In this document: in pieces, positions 1 through 10,583 of the stretch | Layout: every line of letters begins with the position of its first letter | Position numbering within the stretch: the first letter of the stretch is position 1 | Assembly (NCBI RefSeq): GCF_029946005.1 | Contig: NZ_JAQSDR010000040.1 | Span: forward strand, 58,316-122,315 | From: Aquabacterium sp. | Lineage (GTDB): Bacteria > Pseudomonadota > Gammaproteobacteria > Burkholderiales > Burkholderiaceae_C | Reading direction: 5' to 3' | DNA length: 64,000 nucleotides | Made by a program: the position numbers and the translations under genes | Notes under the pieces: generated by a model | What the model saw: the letters and a program-made list of their open reading frames with translations, nothing else | Told to the model about the DNA's origin: nothing | The model's database searches: none

Positions 1-1089
1 CAGTTGATGCTGCGTGAGCACCCCGAACTCAAGGCCTTCTTCAACGAGGCCCACCAAGCCCACGGCACGCAAGCCCGTGCACTGGCCGGCGCCGTGCTGG
101 CCTATGCCGCCAACATCGATCGCTTGGAAGCCCTGGCGGGCGCCTTGCCGCGCATCATTCAGAAGCACGTGTCCCTGGGCGTCGAGGCCCAGCACTACCC
201 CATCGTGGGCCAATGCCTGCTGCGCGCCATCAAGGAAGTCCTGGGCGATGCGGCCACTGACGACATCATTGCCGCCTGGGGTGAGGCCTACACGGCCTTG
301 GCCAACATCCTGATCGCCGCCGAAGAACAGGTTTACCAAGACAACGCCGCCAAGTCAGGCGGATGGCGTGGCACGCGCGCCTTCAAGGTCGCACGCAAGG
401 AGCCCGAGAGCGACCTGATCACCTCCTTCTACCTGGAGCCCAGCGATGGTGGGCCGTTGCCTGCCTTCCAACCGGGCCAGTACCTGACGTTGGTGCTCAA
501 TGTGAACGGGCAGGAACTGCGACGCAACTATTCGCTGTCTGACGCGCCAGGCAAGCCGTGGCTGCGCATCAGCGTCAAGCGCGAAGCTGGTGGGCTGGCG
601 TCCAACTGGCTGCACGATGACGTGCAAGTTGGCCAGGAACTGCGGGTGCAGGCCCCCGCCGGTGACTTTGTGCTGGACGGAGCGACACGGCCGCTGGTGC
701 TCGTCACCGGTGGCGTGGGCATCACGCCCGCCATGAGCATGCTGGAAGCCAGTGCCGCCTCCGGCCGTCCCATCCACTTCATTCATGCGGCCCGCCACGG
801 CGGCGTGCATGCCTTCCGCGACCGGGTGGAAGAGCTGGCAGCCCAGCATGCCAACGTCAGTGCCACCTATGTCTACGAGCAACCGCGCGACACCGAGTTG
901 CCGCACACCGTTGGCAGAGTGAACCAGGATCTGCTGGGCCAACACTTGCCGGCCGACCGGGACGTGGACGTGTACTTCATCGGCCCAAAGCCCTTCATGC
1001 AGGCCATCTACCAGATCGGCCGAGACCTCGGCGTGCAATCCAACCGACTGCGGTACGAGTTTTTTGGACCGATGGAAGCCATCGCCTGA
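1..1089 (+). CDS. hmp: Flavohemoglobin / NO dioxygenase, 5'-truncated by window edge
   Basis: Cytoplasmic flavohemoglobin, which oxidises nitric oxide to nitrate using O2 and NADPH through haem and FAD. The frame is open from base 1 and has 362 residues here; the family is about 400, so roughly 30 N-terminal globin residues lie outside the window. Visible are the rest of the globin fold with the proximal His in KHVSLGV, the FAD-binding RNYSLSD motif, the NAD-binding VTGGVGITPAM motif and the typical C-terminal YEFFGP. It stands alone, with about 350 bases of apparently non-coding DNA after it. Identity is firm; the start codon and promoter cannot be seen. Confidence 0.95.
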   Translation, partial: QLMLREHPELKAFFNEAHQAHGTQARALAGAVLAYAANIDRLEALAGALPRIIQKHVSLGVEAQHYPIVGQCLLRAIKEVLGDAATDDIIAAWGEAYTALANILIAAEEQVYQDNAAKSGGWRGTRAFKVARKEPESDLITSFYLEPSDGGPLPAFQPGQYLTLVLNVNGQELRRNYSLSDAPGKPWLRISVKREAGGLASNWLHDDVQVGQELRVQAPAGDFVLDGATRPLVLVTGGVGITPAMSMLEASAASGRPIHFIHAARHGGVHAFRDRVEELAAQHANVSATYVYEQPRDTELPHTVGRVNQDLLGQHLPADRDVDVYFIGPKPFMQAIYQIGRDLGVQSNRLRYEFFGPMEAIA

Positions 1090-1437
1090 TCGTTCGGGCT
1101 CGGCCATGACCGGCCGGGGCGCCGAATCGCTGGCACAAAGCATGCATCTCGCTTGGCCCCGGGAGACCTGCTTTGAACAGTCAACGCGAACGGCGCTTAC
1201 AGCCCCAGCCACTGCAAAATGCCCTCGACCGGATTCAGATCACCCGGGTGAAGACCCGCGTGCCCATGAACCGTGCGGAGCAGAGAGTGGCGCTGCTGAT
1301 CTGGGTTTGTTCGATCTGCACTGCCTTGCTGGCAGTCTCTGAAATATGCTCGGCGCTTCACGTAGCATTGCAGTGAGTCACACGATGCGCCAAAGAAAAA
1401 CCCCCTGAGAGCAAGCTAACAGGGGGCATTCTGTTTT
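1090..1437. other. Intergenic stretch without a confident gene
   Basis: This stretch lies between the flavohemoglobin stop and the tRNA-Ser. The only open frame of note runs 1173-1376 on the plus strand. It would need a TTG start for 67 residues, or the ATG at 1266 for 36 residues, with one hydrophobic segment (VALLIWVCSICTALLAV). No good ribosome binding site or known family supports it. The right edge contains the tRNA terminator. Confidence 0.4.
1392..1426 (-). terminator. Rho-independent terminator of tRNA-Ser
   Basis: Read on the minus strand, CCCCCTG (1426-1420) pairs perfectly with CAGGGGG (1407-1401) around a 12-base loop. A TTTTTCTTT tract follows at once. It starts 12 bases past the tRNA 3' end, so it ends that transcript. 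Confidence 0.85.
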
Positions 1438-1528
1438 TGGCGGAGATGGAGGGATTCGAACCCTCGATACGCTTTTGGCGTATGCTCCCTTAGCAGGGGA
1501 GTACCTTCGACCACTCGGCCACATCTCC
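1438..1528 (-). tRNA. tRNA-Ser (anticodon GCT)
   Basis: Class II serine tRNA. The 5' GGAGATG pairs with 3' CATCTCC, followed by discriminator G and an encoded CCA (1438-1440 on the plus strand read TGG). The anticodon loop CTGCTAA gives anticodon GCT, reading AGC and AGU. The long variable arm is the GCATACGCC/AAAAGCGTATC region and the T-loop contains GGTTCGAATCC. It lies downstream of lysC on the same strand. Confidence 0.97.
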
Positions 1529-1601
1529 AGCACAGCTAGCATTATAGCCGTCAAAACGGCGCCAACCCTTGCTCTGCCGTCAAAACAACGGCACTTTCAA
1601 T

Positions 1602-2861
1602 TCAAGCAGCGCGCGCTTCCTCTAGCCCAAAAGCCTTGTGCAAGGCCCGCACCGCCAACTCCATGTACTTCTCATCAATCACCACCGAGGTCTTGATCTC
1701 GCTGGTGGTGATCATCTGGATGTTGATGCTTTCTTCAGCCAGGCAGCGGAACATCGTTGCGGCGATACCCACGTGGCTGCGCATGCCAATGCCCACGATG
1801 CTGACCTTGCAAATCTTGGCATCACCCACCACCTGCAGCGCGCCAAGTGCGGGCACCACATTGGTTTGCAGCAATTCCATGGTTCGCGCGTAATCATTGC
1901 GGTGCACCGTGAATGAGAAGTCGGTCTTGCCATCGTGCGACACGTTCTGAATGATCACGTCCACGTCGATGTTGGCCTCGGCCACCTTGCCCAGGATCTG
2001 GTAGGCAATGCCGGGGGTGTCGGGCACGCCGACCACGGTGATTTTGGCTTCGTCGCGGTTGAAGGCGATGCCAGAGACAACGGCTTGTTCCATTTTTTCG
2101 TCTTCCTCAAAACTGATCAAGGTGCCCGATGCGGCTTCCACATCGAGGTCAATGTCCCAGGGCGTGAAGCTGGACAGCACGCGCAGGGGCACACGGTATT
2201 TGCCGGCGAATTCCACCGAACGGATCTGCAGCACCTTGGAGCCCAGGCTGGCCATCTCCAACATCTCTTCAAAGCTGATGCTGTTCAGGCGGCGCGCCTC
2301 GGGCACCACGCGCGGGTCGGTGGTGTAGACACCATCCACATCGGTGTAGATCAGGCACTCGTCGGCCTTCATGGCGGCGGCAATCGCCACGGCCGAGGTG
2401 TCCGAACCACCGCGACCCAGCGTGGTGATGTGCCCGTTGGGATCCATACCCTGGAAACCGGTGATAACCACCACTTTACCCGCCGCCAGGTCAGCCCGCA
2501 CGCGCACGTCGTCGATGCTTTCGATGCGGGCCTTGCTGAAAGACGAATCGGTTTTGATGGGCACTTGCCAGCCGGCGTAGCTGACCGACTCCAGGCCTTC
2601 AGCCTGCAGTGCGATGGCCAGCAAGCCCACGGACACCTGTTCGCCCGTGGAGGCGATCATGTCGAGTTCGCGGGGGCTGGCGCGGTCGGAGATTTCCTTG
2701 GCCAGGCCGAGCAGGCGGTTGGTGTCGCCGCTCATGGCCGAGGGCACGACCACCAGTTGATGGCCAGCCCGAACCCACTTGGCCACGCGCTTGGCCACGT
2801 TGCGGATGCGCTCCGTGGAGCCCATCGACGTGCCGCCGTATTTGTGAACGATCAGTGCCAT
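1602..2861 (-). CDS. lysC: Aspartate kinase
   Basis: Phosphorylates L-aspartate with ATP, the first step to lysine, threonine and methionine; cytoplasmic. The 419-residue protein opens with the kinase motif VHKYGGTSMGS. The amino-acid kinase fold fills about residues 1-245, with GRGGSDTSAVAIAAA and the YTDVDGVYTTDPR loop. Two ACT domains follow at about 265-410, the usual site of lysine/threonine feedback. Length matches the single-domain enzyme rather than the ThrA/MetL fusions. It is the last protein gene of a minus-strand run accA-tilS-lysC, 95 bases after tilS. Lysine supply is notable because the siderophore synthetase farther along may use lysine, but the genes are too far apart to argue a link. 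Confidence 0.96.
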   Translation of the reverse strand: MALIVHKYGGTSMGSTERIRNVAKRVAKWVRAGHQLVVVPSAMSGDTNRLLGLAKEISDRASPRELDMIASTGEQVSVGLLAIALQAEGLESVSYAGWQVPIKTDSSFSKARIESIDDVRVRADLAAGKVVVITGFQGMDPNGHITTLGRGGSDTSAVAIAAAMKADECLIYTDVDGVYTTDPRVVPEARRLNSISFEEMLEMASLGSKVLQIRSVEFAGKYRVPLRVLSSFTPWDIDLDVEAASGTLISFEEDEKMEQAVVSGIAFNRDEAKITVVGVPDTPGIAYQILGKVAEANIDVDVIIQNVSHDGKTDFSFTVHRNDYARTMELLQTNVVPALGALQVVGDAKICKVSIVGIGMRSHVGIAATMFRCLAEESINIQMITTSEIKTSVVIDEKYMELAVRALHKAFGLEEARAA

Positions 2862-2956
2862 GTCAGGATGAAGTTGAAGGGTAACGATTACTTGGTCGAG
2901 CCTTCGATTTTAGCCCGTTCAACCAATGCCGCCCCACTTCCCATGATCGAGACACG

Positions 2957-4309
2957 TTAAATTGTCAGATTGGGCACCCAAATCAGGGTGACCTGGGGCT
3001 CGCCCGGAGCAGCCAAAGCACGGGCATCTACTCCCAGGCCTCGCACAAATACCAGTTGCCCTTGCGCAAACACCAGCGGCCCTGCGCGCTCCCATTCGGG
3101 CACCGCTTGCGCTTGAAACTGCTTGCGCAAAGCACGCGAGGGGCGGTTGGGGCCAAGCTGAAAATCCTCGCCGCCCTCCCGCGAGCGGATCTCCACCTGC
3201 GCCAGTCTGGACAAAGCCATCCCGCCACTGTCCACCACCGACACCACCAACTCGCCCCCCCACTCGGGCAAGGCATGGCGACCTGGCCCATCAACGCTCA
3301 ACAGCACGCGGGTAGAGGCATCATTGGATGAATGCTTGGCCAGCGCAGCCGGGCGGCAGACCAACCCCCCCCGGTACAGGCAAACATCAAAAGCCCCCGC
3401 CCGCCACTGGATGGAGCGGCCGGTGTCCACCAGCGACGGCAACTCTTGCGTCAGCCGCACCACGGCGCTGGCTGGCAGGTGCCGATCGGTCCGGGTGGTG
3501 AACCAGTGCCGAAGCAGTTCCCGCTGATGCGGCAGCGGCAAAGCCAGCAGCGCGGGCGCACTCAAGGCCTCCGCCTGGTCCGGCACCAGCAAATCAGCCA
3601 AGGACTGCGCCAACCAATCTTGCAAACACACAAGGGCGTCAGCAGCCCTGGAAGCCGACTGGGCCAGCGACACCTCGGCCTGCTCAAAGGCCGATTCCAA
3701 GGCAGGCCAGACGGTGAGCCTCACGCGGTTGCGGGCGAAACGAGGATCGGCGTTGCTGTCGTCTTCCACGTGCGCCAGGCCGTGGTGGGCCACATAAGAC
3801 TCAATGGCGCGTCGAGGCTGAGACAGCCAGGGTCGCTCCCAACGGATGCCATGGCGGTCGGCGCTTGAAGGCATCGCCGACAAACCCGCGATGCCCGCCC
3901 CACGCAGGGCTTGCAGCAAAAAGGTTTCGGCTTGATCGCGCCGATGGTGGGCGAGCAGCACGGTATCGGCCCCGGCTTCTTGAGCCATCTCGGTCAGGGC
4001 CCGGTAGCGTCCGTCGCGGGCCAGGGCCTCCACGCTGTCACCCGGATTTTGATTCAGGTTGAGCCGACGCCAGACCAGACTGACCGGAAGACCTTGCCCG
4101 GCCCAAGCCTCGCACTGCGCCTGGGCATGCGCCAGCCACTGGTCAGCTTGGGCACTCAAGCCATGGTGGACATGCAACGCGACGACGCGCAAGCCCGGCT
4201 GTTCCAGCGCGGCCACGGCTGTGGCGTGCAGCAAGGCGGTGGAATCACGACCTCCGCTGTAGGCCACGCCAATGCAGGCGCACTCACCCACCGCGTTCAT
4301 GGGGCTCAA
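2957..4309 (-). CDS. tilS: tRNA(Ile)-lysidine synthetase
   Basis: Converts C34 of tRNA-Ile(CAU) to lysidine so that it reads AUA; essential and cytoplasmic. The 450-residue protein has the N-type ATP-pyrophosphatase P-loop [12 protein letters not shown] near residue 19, then the conserved [19 protein letters not shown] stretch around residue 120. The family's substrate-binding middle and a C-terminal TilS domain follow. Its start codon overlaps the accA stop as ATGA, indicating translational coupling. Confidence 0.94.
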   Translation of the reverse strand: MSPMNAVGECACIGVAYSGGRDSTALLHATAVAALEQPGLRVVALHVHHGLSAQADQWLAHAQAQCEAWAGQGLPVSLVWRRLNLNQNPGDSVEALARDGRYRALTEMAQEAGADTVLLAHHRRDQAETFLLQALRGAGIAGLSAMPSSADRHGIRWERPWLSQPRRAIESYVAHHGLAHVEDDSNADPRFARNRVRLTVWPALESAFEQAEVSLAQSASRAADALVCLQDWLAQSLADLLVPDQAEALSAPALLALPLPHQRELLRHWFTTRTDRHLPASAVVRLTQELPSLVDTGRSIQWRAGAFDVCLYRGGLVCRPAALAKHSSNDASTRVLLSVDGPGRHALPEWGGELVVSVVDSGGMALSRLAQVEIRSREGGEDFQLGPNRPSRALRKQFQAQAVPEWERAGPLVFAQGQLVFVRGLGVDARALAAPGEPQVTLIWVPNLTI

Positions 4310-5277
4310 TGCTCTTTGGTGTCGTTGTAGCGGCCGTAACTTTGCAGGCGGTCATAGCGTTGCTGCAACAGCTCTTTGACCTTCAGGTCGCTGAGTTGGC
4401 GCATGGCATCGTTCAAGCCACGCTTGAGGTTGGCCGCTGCTTGTTTGTGGTCACGGTGCGCGCCACCCACCGGCTCGCTGACGATCTTGTCCACCAGCCC
4501 CAAGGCCTTCAGGCGGTGCGCCGTGATGCCCAGGGCCTCAGCCGCCTCTTCAGCGCGGTCCGCCGTCTTCCACAAGATGGAGGCGCAGCCCTCCGGCGAG
4601 ATCACGGAGTACACCGAATACTGCAGCATCAGCACCTGATCGGCCACGCTGATGGCCAGCGCGCCACCAGACCCACCCTCGCCAATGATGGTGGTGATGA
4701 TGGGCACTTCCAGGCGCGCCATTTCAAAGATGTTGCGTCCGATCGCTTCTGACTGGTTGCGCTCTTCGGCGCCAATGCCGGGATAGGCACCGGGCGTGTC
4801 CACGAAGGTGAACACTGGCAGGCTGAATTTCTCGGCCACCTTCATCAGGCGCAAGGCCTTGCGGTAGCCCTCAGGGCGCGACATGCCAAAGTTGCGCATC
4901 GCGCGCTCTTTGGTGTCCCGGCCTTTTTGGTGGCCCAGCACCATGCAGGCCTGGCCGTTGAAACGTGCCAGCCCACCCACGATGGACAAATCGTCCGCGT
5001 AATGGCGGTCACCGTGCAGCTCCTGGAAATCCGTGAACAACTCGTTCACGTAATCCAGCGTGTAGGGCCGCTGGGGATGGCGTGCAATCTGCGTCACCTG
5101 CCAGGGCGACAGGCTGGAGTACACATCCTTGGTCAGCTGCAGGCTCTTCTTGCTCAGCCGGTCGATCTCTTCCGAGATGTCCACGGCCGATTCGCTTTGC
5201 ACGTAGCGCAGCTCTTCAATCTTGCTTTCAAGCTCCGCGATGGGTTGCTCGAATTCCAGGAAATGTCGTTTGCTCAT
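4306..5277 (-). CDS. accA: Acetyl-CoA carboxylase carboxyltransferase, alpha subunit
   Basis: With AccD it transfers carboxyl from carboxybiotin to acetyl-CoA, making malonyl-CoA for fatty acid synthesis. The 323-residue length matches bacterial AccA. The carboxyltransferase domain carries [32 protein letters not shown] and [11 protein letters not shown], the oxyanion-hole glycine segment. The N-terminal [17 protein letters not shown] helix is also typical. First gene of accA-tilS-lysC; 33 bases separate it from the glycosylase upstream on the same strand. Confidence 0.97.
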   Translation of the reverse strand: MSKRHFLEFEQPIAELESKIEELRYVQSESAVDISEEIDRLSKKSLQLTKDVYSSLSPWQVTQIARHPQRPYTLDYVNELFTDFQELHGDRHYADDLSIVGGLARFNGQACMVLGHQKGRDTKERAMRNFGMSRPEGYRKALRLMKVAEKFSLPVFTFVDTPGAYPGIGAEERNQSEAIGRNIFEMARLEVPIITTIIGEGGSGGALAISVADQVLMLQYSVYSVISPEGCASILWKTADRAEEAAEALGITAHRLKALGLVDKIVSEPVGGAHRDHKQAAANLKRGLNDAMRQLSDLKVKELLQQRYDRLQSYGRYNDTKEH

Positions 5278-5310
5278 GGCAAGTTGTCCTCAGTCACGCG
5301 CAGCAGGTTT

Positions 5311-6015
5311 TTATGATGCCGAGGGCAGCGGGTCAAGGCTGCGCCACAGATACCACGTTCCCACTGTGCGATAGGGGGCCCAGGCTTCCGCAATGTCACG
5401 CGCTTCGGCACGTGACACGGGTTCACCACTGAAATAACTCTCGCTGATCGCCTTGATCAATACCGTGTCGTCCAGCGGCAGCACATTGGGCCGCATCAGG
5501 TGAAAAATCAGGAACATCTCGGCGGTCCAGCGGCCAATGCCACGGATGTCCACCAGCTCCTCGATGATGGTCTCGTCCTCCATGCGCTCCCAGTGGTTCA
5601 CATGGACACGGCCTTCGGCAAAATGCTTCGCCAGGTCTTGCAGATATTCGGCTTTGCGCACTGACAAACCCGCTGTGCGGAGCTGGTCAACGCCCATCAC
5701 CAAGACCGCTTGAACCGACAGGGGTGCACGAGACTCAGGCGGCTGCTGCCCCATCAAGGTCAGCAGCCGGTCCCAGACTGACTGCGCCGATTTGGGCGAA
5801 ATCTGCTGGCCCACGATCGAGCGTGCCAGGGTAGTGAACGCATCGCGGCGGCTGTACAGGCGACCTTGCCCATAGTCGGCCACCAGTTTGCGCATGACCC
5901 GGTCACGCTTGGACAGGTGCTTGCACGCTTCATCCCAATAATGCGGCGTCACCAGTGCAGCGGGCAGCGGCGCGGCGTCGGCATCGGCCGCCGAGAAAGA
6001 GGCTGAAGACGGCAT
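5311..6015 (-). CDS. DNA-3-methyladenine glycosylase II (AlkA type, HhH-GPD)
   Basis: Removes alkylated purines from DNA to begin base excision repair. The start used here, ATG at 6015, gives 234 residues (MPSSASF...) and shares one base with the cysS stop (TGATG), so the two are probably coupled; the same frame stays open upstream but only inside cysS. The HhH-GPD core is clear: ARSIVGQQISPKSAQ, the hairpin LVDIRGIGRWTAEM and the catalytic aspartate in NVLPLDD. There is no N-terminal Ada-like or Fe-S region, so it is a minimal AlkA/MPG-II protein. Confidence 0.9.
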   Translation of the reverse strand: MPSSASFSAADADAAPLPAALVTPHYWDEACKHLSKRDRVMRKLVADYGQGRLYSRRDAFTTLARSIVGQQISPKSAQSVWDRLLTLMGQQPPESRAPLSVQAVLVMGVDQLRTAGLSVRKAEYLQDLAKHFAEGRVHVNHWERMEDETIIEELVDIRGIGRWTAEMFLIFHLMRPNVLPLDDTVLIKAISESYFSGEPVSRAEARDIAEAWAPYRTVGTWYLWRSLDPLPSAS

Positions 6016-7418
6016 CAGGCTTTTACCCACGTCGTGCCTTGCGGGCTGTCTTTCAACACAATGCCTTGCTGAGCCAGCTCGTCTCGGATGCGGTCGGATT
6101 CGGCAAAGTTTCGCGCTTTCTTGGCCGCAGTGCGGGCTTCGATCAAAGCCTCGATCGCGGAGGCCTCCAGACCACCCGACTCGCCGCCCCCCTGCATGTA
6201 AGCCTGAGGAGACTGTTGCAGCAAGCCCAGAACACCCGCCAAAGCCTTGAGCAAGGACGCGGCCTCTGCGGAGCCCGAGCGATTCACTTCGGCCGCCAGG
6301 TCGAACAACACCGCCACCGCGATGGGCGTGGTGAAGTCTTCGTCCATGGCCGCTTTGAAGCGAGCGGCCTGAGGATGAGTCCAATCGATGTCCCTTGAGG
6401 GCACATCGGCCACGGTGCCTAATGCGGTGTACAGGCGGCGCAGGCCGTTGCGGGCGTCGTCCAGGCCAGCATCGCTGTAATTGAAGGGACTGCGGTAGTG
6501 CGTGCGCAGCATGAAAAAACGCACCGTCTCGCCGTCGTAGCTCTTGAGCACGTCGCGGATGGTGAAGAAGTTGCCCAGCGACTTGGACATCTTCTCGTTG
6601 TCTACGTTCAGGAAGCCGTTGTGCATCCAGTAATTGACAAAGCGCTTGCCACTGGCCCCTTCGCTCTGGGCGATTTCATTCTCATGATGGGGGAACTGCA
6701 AATCCAGCCCGCCGCCATGGATGTCGAATTGCTCACCCAGCAGCGAGCAGGCCATGGCCGAGCACTCGATGTGCCAACCAGGGCGGCCAGCGCCATAGCT
6801 TGAATCGTATTTGGCATCCTGAGGCTCGTCGGGCTTGGCGGCCTTCCAGAGCACGAAATCCAGCGGATCAAGCTTGCCATCGGCGGCCCGGTTGCCAGCC
6901 CCGTTCAGCTCGCGCTCGCCGGCGCGCAGTTGGTCCACCGATTTACCCGACAGCTTGCCGTAACCCTCAAACTTGCGCACGGCGTAGTTCACGTCGCCAT
7001 TGATGGCCTGATAAGCCAGGCCATTGGCCTGCAACTTGCCAATCATGGCGAGCATTTGCGGCACATACTCGGTCGCACGCGGCTCGTGCGTGGGCGGCTC
7101 AATGCCCAGGGCGGCGATGTCCTGGTGCATGGCCAGCGTCATCTCTTGGGTCAACTGGCGGATCGTGATGCCGCGCTCCACCGCCCGCCGAATGATTTTG
7201 TCGTCGATGTCGGTGATGTTGCGCACGTAGGTGACCGACAAGCCCGAGGCCCGTAGCCAACGTTGCACCACATCGAACGACATCATCATGCGGGCATGGC
7301 CCACGTGACATAAGTCATAAATGGTCATGCCACACACGTACAAGCCGACCTGGCCAGGAACCATGGGGACAAACGACTCGACCTGCCGCGACAGGCTGTT
7401 GAAAATACGCAAGCTCAT
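6015..7418 (-). CDS. cysS: Cysteinyl-tRNA synthetase
   Basis: Charges tRNA-Cys with cysteine; cytoplasmic class I synthetase. I use the ATG at 7418 ([12 protein letters not shown]), the usual N-terminus, giving 467 residues; a longer in-frame extension to 7502 looks non-homologous. Seen are the zinc cysteine and HIGH-like motif in [16 protein letters not shown], the WHIECSAM and [15 protein letters not shown] segments that carry zinc ligands, and the KMSKSLGN signature. The C-terminal DALR region ends in [10 protein letters not shown]. No strong Shine-Dalgarno sequence precedes 7418. Confidence 0.95.
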   Translation of the reverse strand: MSLRIFNSLSRQVESFVPMVPGQVGLYVCGMTIYDLCHVGHARMMMSFDVVQRWLRASGLSVTYVRNITDIDDKIIRRAVERGITIRQLTQEMTLAMHQDIAALGIEPPTHEPRATEYVPQMLAMIGKLQANGLAYQAINGDVNYAVRKFEGYGKLSGKSVDQLRAGERELNGAGNRAADGKLDPLDFVLWKAAKPDEPQDAKYDSSYGAGRPGWHIECSAMACSLLGEQFDIHGGGLDLQFPHHENEIAQSEGASGKRFVNYWMHNGFLNVDNEKMSKSLGNFFTIRDVLKSYDGETVRFFMLRTHYRSPFNYSDAGLDDARNGLRRLYTALGTVADVPSRDIDWTHPQAARFKAAMDEDFTTPIAVAVLFDLAAEVNRSGSAEAASLLKALAGVLGLLQQSPQAYMQGGGESGGLEASAIEALIEARTAAKKARNFAESDRIRDELAQQGIVLKDSPQGTTWVKA

Positions 7419-7704
7419 TGGAGACAAATTCTGGTCAAGCGCCCAAGGCCGCATCCGGTGTCGGGCGACACGGGTCATGCGGCACTTGCGGCAAAGCAAC
7501 AAGTGGGCGGGGCATGCACGGGCCCCATCAAACTTGCAACGCTCAGATACAATCCAATGAGTATAGCGGCCCGCCCACGCCCAAGGATGACAGACACTTT
7601 TGCGGTCGGTGGTCGGCTGGTATCCTCGAAAAATGGCAGGCTTTTTTCTAGCCGCTTTGTGTGCCCGACACCATCAACACAAACCCATCGGATAAATACC
7701 ACTC

Positions 7705-8757
7705 ATGCAAGCTGTTGCGCCTAAGTTTGGAATCCGCTTCACGGCCATGGCCGCCAAGTGCCTGGCCATTGCCGCCCTGTCCATGACCGCCGTCGCGGTT
7801 CGTGCAGACGAAGTCGGCGATGTTCAAAAATTGCTGTCGGCCGGCAAAAACACCGAAGCCTTGCAGCGCGCCGACCAGTTCCTGGCCGCCCGCCCACGCG
7901 ACCCCATGATGCGTTTCTTGCGGGCCATCAGTCTGTCGCAGGCCGGCCGCATCCCTGAGTCCATCACCGCGTTCACCAAGCTGACGGAAGACTATCCAGA
8001 GCTGCCCGAGCCGTTCAACAACCTCGCGGTGCTTTACGCCCAGCAAGGCCAGTACGACAAATCGCGCAATGCGCTGGAAATGGCCATCCGGACCAATCCC
8101 AGCTACGCCACCGCCTACGAAAACCTGGGCGATGTTTACGCCAAGCTGGCCAGCCAGGCTTACTCCAAGGCACTGCAAATCGACACCCGCTCGGCCGTGG
8201 CCCCCAAGCTGGCGATGATCCGCGACTTGTTCCCCAAAGAACGTGGTGGCACGGCCGTCGCTGGTTTGACCAACAGCAACACACCCACCACCACGCCAGC
8301 ACCGGCACCCGTGCCCTTGCCAACCCCGGCCCCCACCACCAAGCCCGCTCCTGCGCCAGCACCCACCTCCGCCACCAAGCCCACGCCGCCCGCACCGGCG
8401 CCTGTGGAAGCCAAGGCTGAGGCGGCGGAACGCGAGGTCGAATCGGCCCTGCAAGCGTGGGCATCAGCCTGGAGCAAGAAAGACCTCAATGCCTACTTCG
8501 CCGCTTACAGCCGCGATTTCAATGGCGGCAAGTCGCGTAAGGCCTGGGAACAGGAGCGCCGCGAGCGCATCCAAGGCAAGCGCAACATTTCGGTCAAGCT
8601 CTCCAGGATCAATGTCTCCATCAATGGCAACAAGGCCACCGCTCGTTTCCGCCAGGACTACAAAGCCGACAGCCTGGACATCAGCAGCGGCAAGCGCGTT
8701 GAGTTGGTCCGCACGGGTGGTGAATGGGTGATCGTGAAGGAAAGCACCGGTTCGTGA
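7705..8757 (+). CDS. Periplasmic TPR protein with Cds6/NTF2-like C-terminal domain
   Basis: Exported 350-residue protein. Residues 1-34 form a signal peptide (basic start, hydrophobic core, cleavage near VRADE). Residues 35-150 form TPR-type helical repeats (for example LPEPFNNLAVLYAQQGQYDKS). About 190-235 is a Pro/Ala/Thr-rich linker, and 240-350 is an NTF2-like domain of the kind found at the end of Cds6-type L,D-transpeptidases. TPRs suggest it scaffolds other cell-envelope proteins. It shares one base with the next gene (TGATG), and that gene encodes an L,D-transpeptidase ending in a similar domain, so a joint role in peptidoglycan modification is likely. The exact function is inferred. 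Confidence 0.8.
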   Translation: MQAVAPKFGIRFTAMAAKCLAIAALSMTAVAVRADEVGDVQKLLSAGKNTEALQRADQFLAARPRDPMMRFLRAISLSQAGRIPESITAFTKLTEDYPELPEPFNNLAVLYAQQGQYDKSRNALEMAIRTNPSYATAYENLGDVYAKLASQAYSKALQIDTRSAVAPKLAMIRDLFPKERGGTAVAGLTNSNTPTTTPAPAPVPLPTPAPTTKPAPAPAPTSATKPTPPAPAPVEAKAEAAEREVESALQAWASAWSKKDLNAYFAAYSRDFNGGKSRKAWEQERRERIQGKRNISVKLSRINVSINGNKATARFRQDYKADSLDISSGKRVELVRTGGEWVIVKESTGS

Positions 8758-10010
8758 TGATTGGTCATTTGGGCCGACCGCCGCACAGCGCGGCGGGTCG
8801 GCGGTTGTCCATGCTGTTCAAATGCATGTTGCTGGCGAGCGCCATGGGCCTGAGCTTGGTCGGTGCTGGGCCTGTCCATGCCGTCAAACCAGCGCAGCAA
8901 AACCAACCTGCGGAGGCTCGCCTGCTTGAAATCTACCGCCTGATCGGCGCTGGACAAGGCAAAGTGGCCCTGAAAAAGGCGGAGACGCTGGTCGAAGACG
9001 TGCCCAATTTCCAGTTGGCACAGATGGTGTACGGTGATCTGCTGCTGTCCCAAACTGCTCCCCTGAAAGCCATGGGCAGCGCCCCCTCCGACCTGACTGA
9101 ACGGGCGCCCCAGCGGATTGAACAACTGCGCACGGAAGCCGAGCGTCGGCTCGTCTCGCTCCGCGAGCGCCCCCCTGCTGACGCGCTGCCTGCCCAGTTC
9201 ATCGAGATTCCACCCAGTACACGTCATGCCATCGCGGTCGATGCCAGCCGATCGCGCCTTTACCTGTTTGAAAATGGGCCTAACGGCCTGCGCGTGGTGG
9301 CAGACCACTACGCGTCCATCGGGCGCCTTGGCGCCGAGAAGGCCGCACAGGGCGACCAGCGCACGCCTTTGGGCGTGTACTACATCACCAGCCGCCTGGA
9401 TGGCAAACAGCTCACCGATTTCTATGGTGTGGGCGCCTTGCCTCTGAACTATCCCAACGAGTACGACCGCCGCCAGGGCCGGACCGGATCGGGCATCTGG
9501 CTGCATGGCGTGCCCAGCGACAGCTACGCCCGCAGCCCCAACAGCACCGACGGCTGCGTGGCCCTGGCCAACCCAGAGCTGAAAAGCATTCTGGAAAGCG
9601 TGCAACCGCGCACCACCCCGGTGGTCATTGCCAAAAGCCTGACCTGGGTGCACCCCAAATCCGCCGAACATGAGCGGCGCAACATGCGCAACCTCATCGA
9701 GGGCTGGCGAGTGGCGCGAGCCAGCGGTGACCTGACCCGGTTGATGTCCTTTTATTCCAGCCAGTTTTCCAACGGCACCCGCGATTTCAATCAGTGGCGA
9801 CAATGGCTGGAAAAAGAAGTGGTGAGCCAGCGTGGCAAGTCCTTGCAACTCAAAGACTTGGCCATCCTGGGCTGGCGTGACAAGAGCGATATCCTGGTGG
9901 TGACCTTCGGAGAAGTGTCCGACGGTCAACGCACTGGCGTCGTCAAACGTCAATACTGGGGTAAAGAAGGCGGCCTTTGGAAAATATTCTATGAAGGAGT
10001 GATCGGATGA
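8757..10010 (+). CDS. L,D-transpeptidase (YkuD domain) with Cds6-like C-terminus
   Basis: Cross-links or anchors to peptidoglycan via meso-diaminopimelate in the periplasm. The 417-residue reading from ATG 8757 starts at the stop of the previous gene; [20 protein letters not shown] supplies the signal segment, so the ATG at 8811 is an alternative start. The YkuD catalytic region spans about 155-305, with LHGVPS (His near 249) and STDGCVAL (nucleophilic Cys near 266). Residues 310-417 form an NTF2-like domain like that of the preceding protein. Its stop overlaps the next ATG (ATGA), so three envelope genes are translationally chained. Confidence 0.88.
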   Translation: MIGHLGRPPHSAAGRRLSMLFKCMLLASAMGLSLVGAGPVHAVKPAQQNQPAEARLLEIYRLIGAGQGKVALKKAETLVEDVPNFQLAQMVYGDLLLSQTAPLKAMGSAPSDLTERAPQRIEQLRTEAERRLVSLRERPPADALPAQFIEIPPSTRHAIAVDASRSRLYLFENGPNGLRVVADHYASIGRLGAEKAAQGDQRTPLGVYYITSRLDGKQLTDFYGVGALPLNYPNEYDRRQGRTGSGIWLHGVPSDSYARSPNSTDGCVALANPELKSILESVQPRTTPVVIAKSLTWVHPKSAEHERRNMRNLIEGWRVARASGDLTRLMSFYSSQFSNGTRDFNQWRQWLEKEVVSQRGKSLQLKDLAILGWRDKSDILVVTFGEVSDGQRTGVVKRQYWGKEGGLWKIFYEGVIG

Positions 10011-10582
10011 CCTACCTGCCCAAACTCATCAATGTTGGCCTGATGGCTGCGGCGCTCAGCGCTGTGGCCATGGGCTCTGCCCTGGCGCAAACGGTGAAAC
10101 TGTCCACCAGCGAGGGCGACATCGTCGTTCAGCTGGACGCCGCCAAGGCGCCTAAAACGGTGGAGAACTTCGTTCAGTACGTGAAATCAGGCCACTACAA
10201 CGGCACCGTGTTCCACCGCGTGATCAAGACCTTCATGATCCAGGGCGGCGGCATGACCCCTGACATGAAAGAGAAAACCACGCGCGCGCCCATTCCATTG
10301 GAAAGCCGCAACGGCCTGAGCAACGTGCGGGGCACCCTCGCCATGGCCCGTACCAGCATTCCCGACTCGGCCACCGCGCAGTTTTTCATCAACGTCAAGG
10401 ACAATAACTTCCTTGACTCGGCCCAATCCCCCGATGGCAACGGCTACGCCGTGTTTGGCAAAGTCGTGCAAGGCATGGACGTGGTCGACAAGATCCGGAT
10501 GGTGGAAACCGGCCAGAAGGGCCCACACGGCGATGTGCCCCTCAAACCCATCGTGATCAAACAAGCTACCCTGGAGAAATGA
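10007..10582 (+). CDS. Periplasmic peptidyl-prolyl cis-trans isomerase (cyclophilin)
   Basis: Cyclophilin that isomerises Xaa-Pro bonds in the periplasm (PpiA type). It has 191 residues, with a signal peptide at 1-27 ending near GSALAQT. The cyclophilin core follows with [19 protein letters not shown] (catalytic Arg in FHRV), [12 protein letters not shown] and GYAVFGKVV. It starts by ATGA overlap with the L,D-transpeptidase and lies one base upstream of a second, unexported cyclophilin, giving a compartment-paired duplication. Confidence 0.93.
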   Translation: MTYLPKLINVGLMAAALSAVAMGSALAQTVKLSTSEGDIVVQLDAAKAPKTVENFVQYVKSGHYNGTVFHRVIKTFMIQGGGMTPDMKEKTTRAPIPLESRNGLSNVRGTLAMARTSIPDSATAQFFINVKDNNFLDSAQSPDGNGYAVFGKVVQGMDVVDKIRMVETGQKGPHGDVPLKPIVIKQATLEK

Positions 10583-10583
10583 C

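Noticed and set aside
8284..8410. Pro/Ala/Thr-coding repetitive stretch that could be called a DNA repeat.
   Set aside because: It is a coding linker between TPR and NTF2-like domains; periodicity reflects codon repetition, not a mobile or regulatory repeat.
8658..9953. A 431-codon minus-strand frame across the L,D-transpeptidase.
   Set aside because: Shadow of a gene with clear YkuD catalytic residues; the translation has no recognisable domain.
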